DNA of 62,246 nucleotides from Nitrosomonas oligotropha. GTDB lineage: Bacteria > Pseudomonadota > Gammaproteobacteria > Burkholderiales > Nitrosomonadaceae. The stretch covers positions 1-62,246 of the forward strand of contig NZ_QRBZ01000033.1 in assembly GCF_009833085.1 (NCBI RefSeq). Reading direction: 5' to 3'. The position numbers were made by a program, and so were the translations under genes. The notes under the pieces were generated by a model. The model worked only from the letters and a program-made list of their open reading frames with translations. It had not been told where the DNA came from and did no database searches. Of this stretch, positions 62,195 through 62,246 are shown in pieces (within the stretch, counting starts at the first letter, position 1; each line of letters starts with the position of its first letter).

Positions 62195-62246
62195 ATGAAA
62201 AACGAATTACCTAAAGGCTTTGTCTTGCAAGTACGCGAAAGCTGCT
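62195..62246 (+). CDS. Start of a further prophage gene, cut by the window end
   Basis: ATG 62195 (with GAGGGC about 7 nt upstream) opens MKNELPKGFVLQVRESC and runs off the window. Too little is seen to name it. Confidence 0.5.
   Translation, partial: MKNELPKGFVLQVRESC

Larger units (their letters stand above)
54959..62246 (+). mobile_element. Integrated prophage/island in tRNA-Ser, left part
   Basis: The left end is at tRNA-Ser(UGA). The content is P4-type integrase, AlpA and excisionase-like regulators, CHC2 primase fragment, DUF3987 ATPase, and a terminase-like small subunit, all on the plus strand. The mixture of satellite-like replication genes with a packaging-type gene suggests a prophage or phage satellite. 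The right attachment site lies outside the window. Confidence 0.85.

Overview
The window looks like the chromosome of a betaproteobacterium, most plausibly Nitrosomonadaceae (Nitrosomonas-like). This is inferred from the gene orders (pyrG-eno-ftsB, lptD-surA-pdxA-rsmA, tig-clpP-clpX-lon, ubiC-ubiA-ubiD), from groESL under both a sigma-32-type promoter and a CIRCE operator, and from protein wording. No rRNA gene is present to confirm it. Two tRNA genes are present: Leu(UAG) and Ser(UGA).

Positions 1-17363 are mostly housekeeping. They hold a cyclase-fold-like orphan (25-789, -), a probable bifunctional ornithine-lipid synthase (olsF-like), a two-receiver GGDEF protein with a dead first receiver, a small exosortase-associated protein, htpX, ftsB-eno-pyrG, a fructosamine-kinase-like protein with argH, a one-pass membrane protein, murA, ridA-recG and a bestrophin channel. 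At 17364-20535 a low-GC block carries one large SIR2 + P-loop + helical-tail gene (819 aa), a candidate NAD-depleting anti-phage protein set into housekeeping DNA. Then follow ubiC-ubiA-ubiD, a small AT-rich membrane gene, a DUF486 gene, and a tightly overlapped lptD-surA-pdxA-rsmA run. A TPM-TPM-lemA operon reads the other way.

Positions 31.7-40.9 kb are a filamentous-phage (inovirus) zone. It starts with a frameshifted Zot relic (31771-32051, +), then an unknown gene, a nested inverted repeat and corA. A dif-like XerCD site lies at 34073-34100. Next to it is a fuller inovirus on the minus strand: replication initiator, coat, a 24-aa hydrophobic peptide, a pIII/TspB-like adsorption protein, a pVI-like DUF2523 protein, Zot and two small genes. 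The prophage is decaying. Its divergent repressor has two in-frame stops, the pVI-like gene is frameshifted, the adsorption gene lacks a normal start codon before its signal peptide, and an accessory abortive-infection-like membrane gene carries one nonsense codon.

Positions 41-54.9 kb return to core functions: an endonuclease/exonuclease/phosphatase-family protein, lon-clpX-clpP-tig, tRNA-Leu, an SDR lacking the catalytic Tyr/Lys, groL-groES, mnmA-NUDIX and a hybrid histidine kinase. From tRNA-Ser (54869) to the window end there is an integrated prophage or island. It has a P4-type integrase behind an array of octamer repeats, two small HTH proteins, a CHC2-type primase fragment, a DUF3987 protein and a terminase-small-subunit-like HTH protein. 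Its right end lies outside the window. Several small structured elements in it, including a three-way-junction-like leader, deserve attention.
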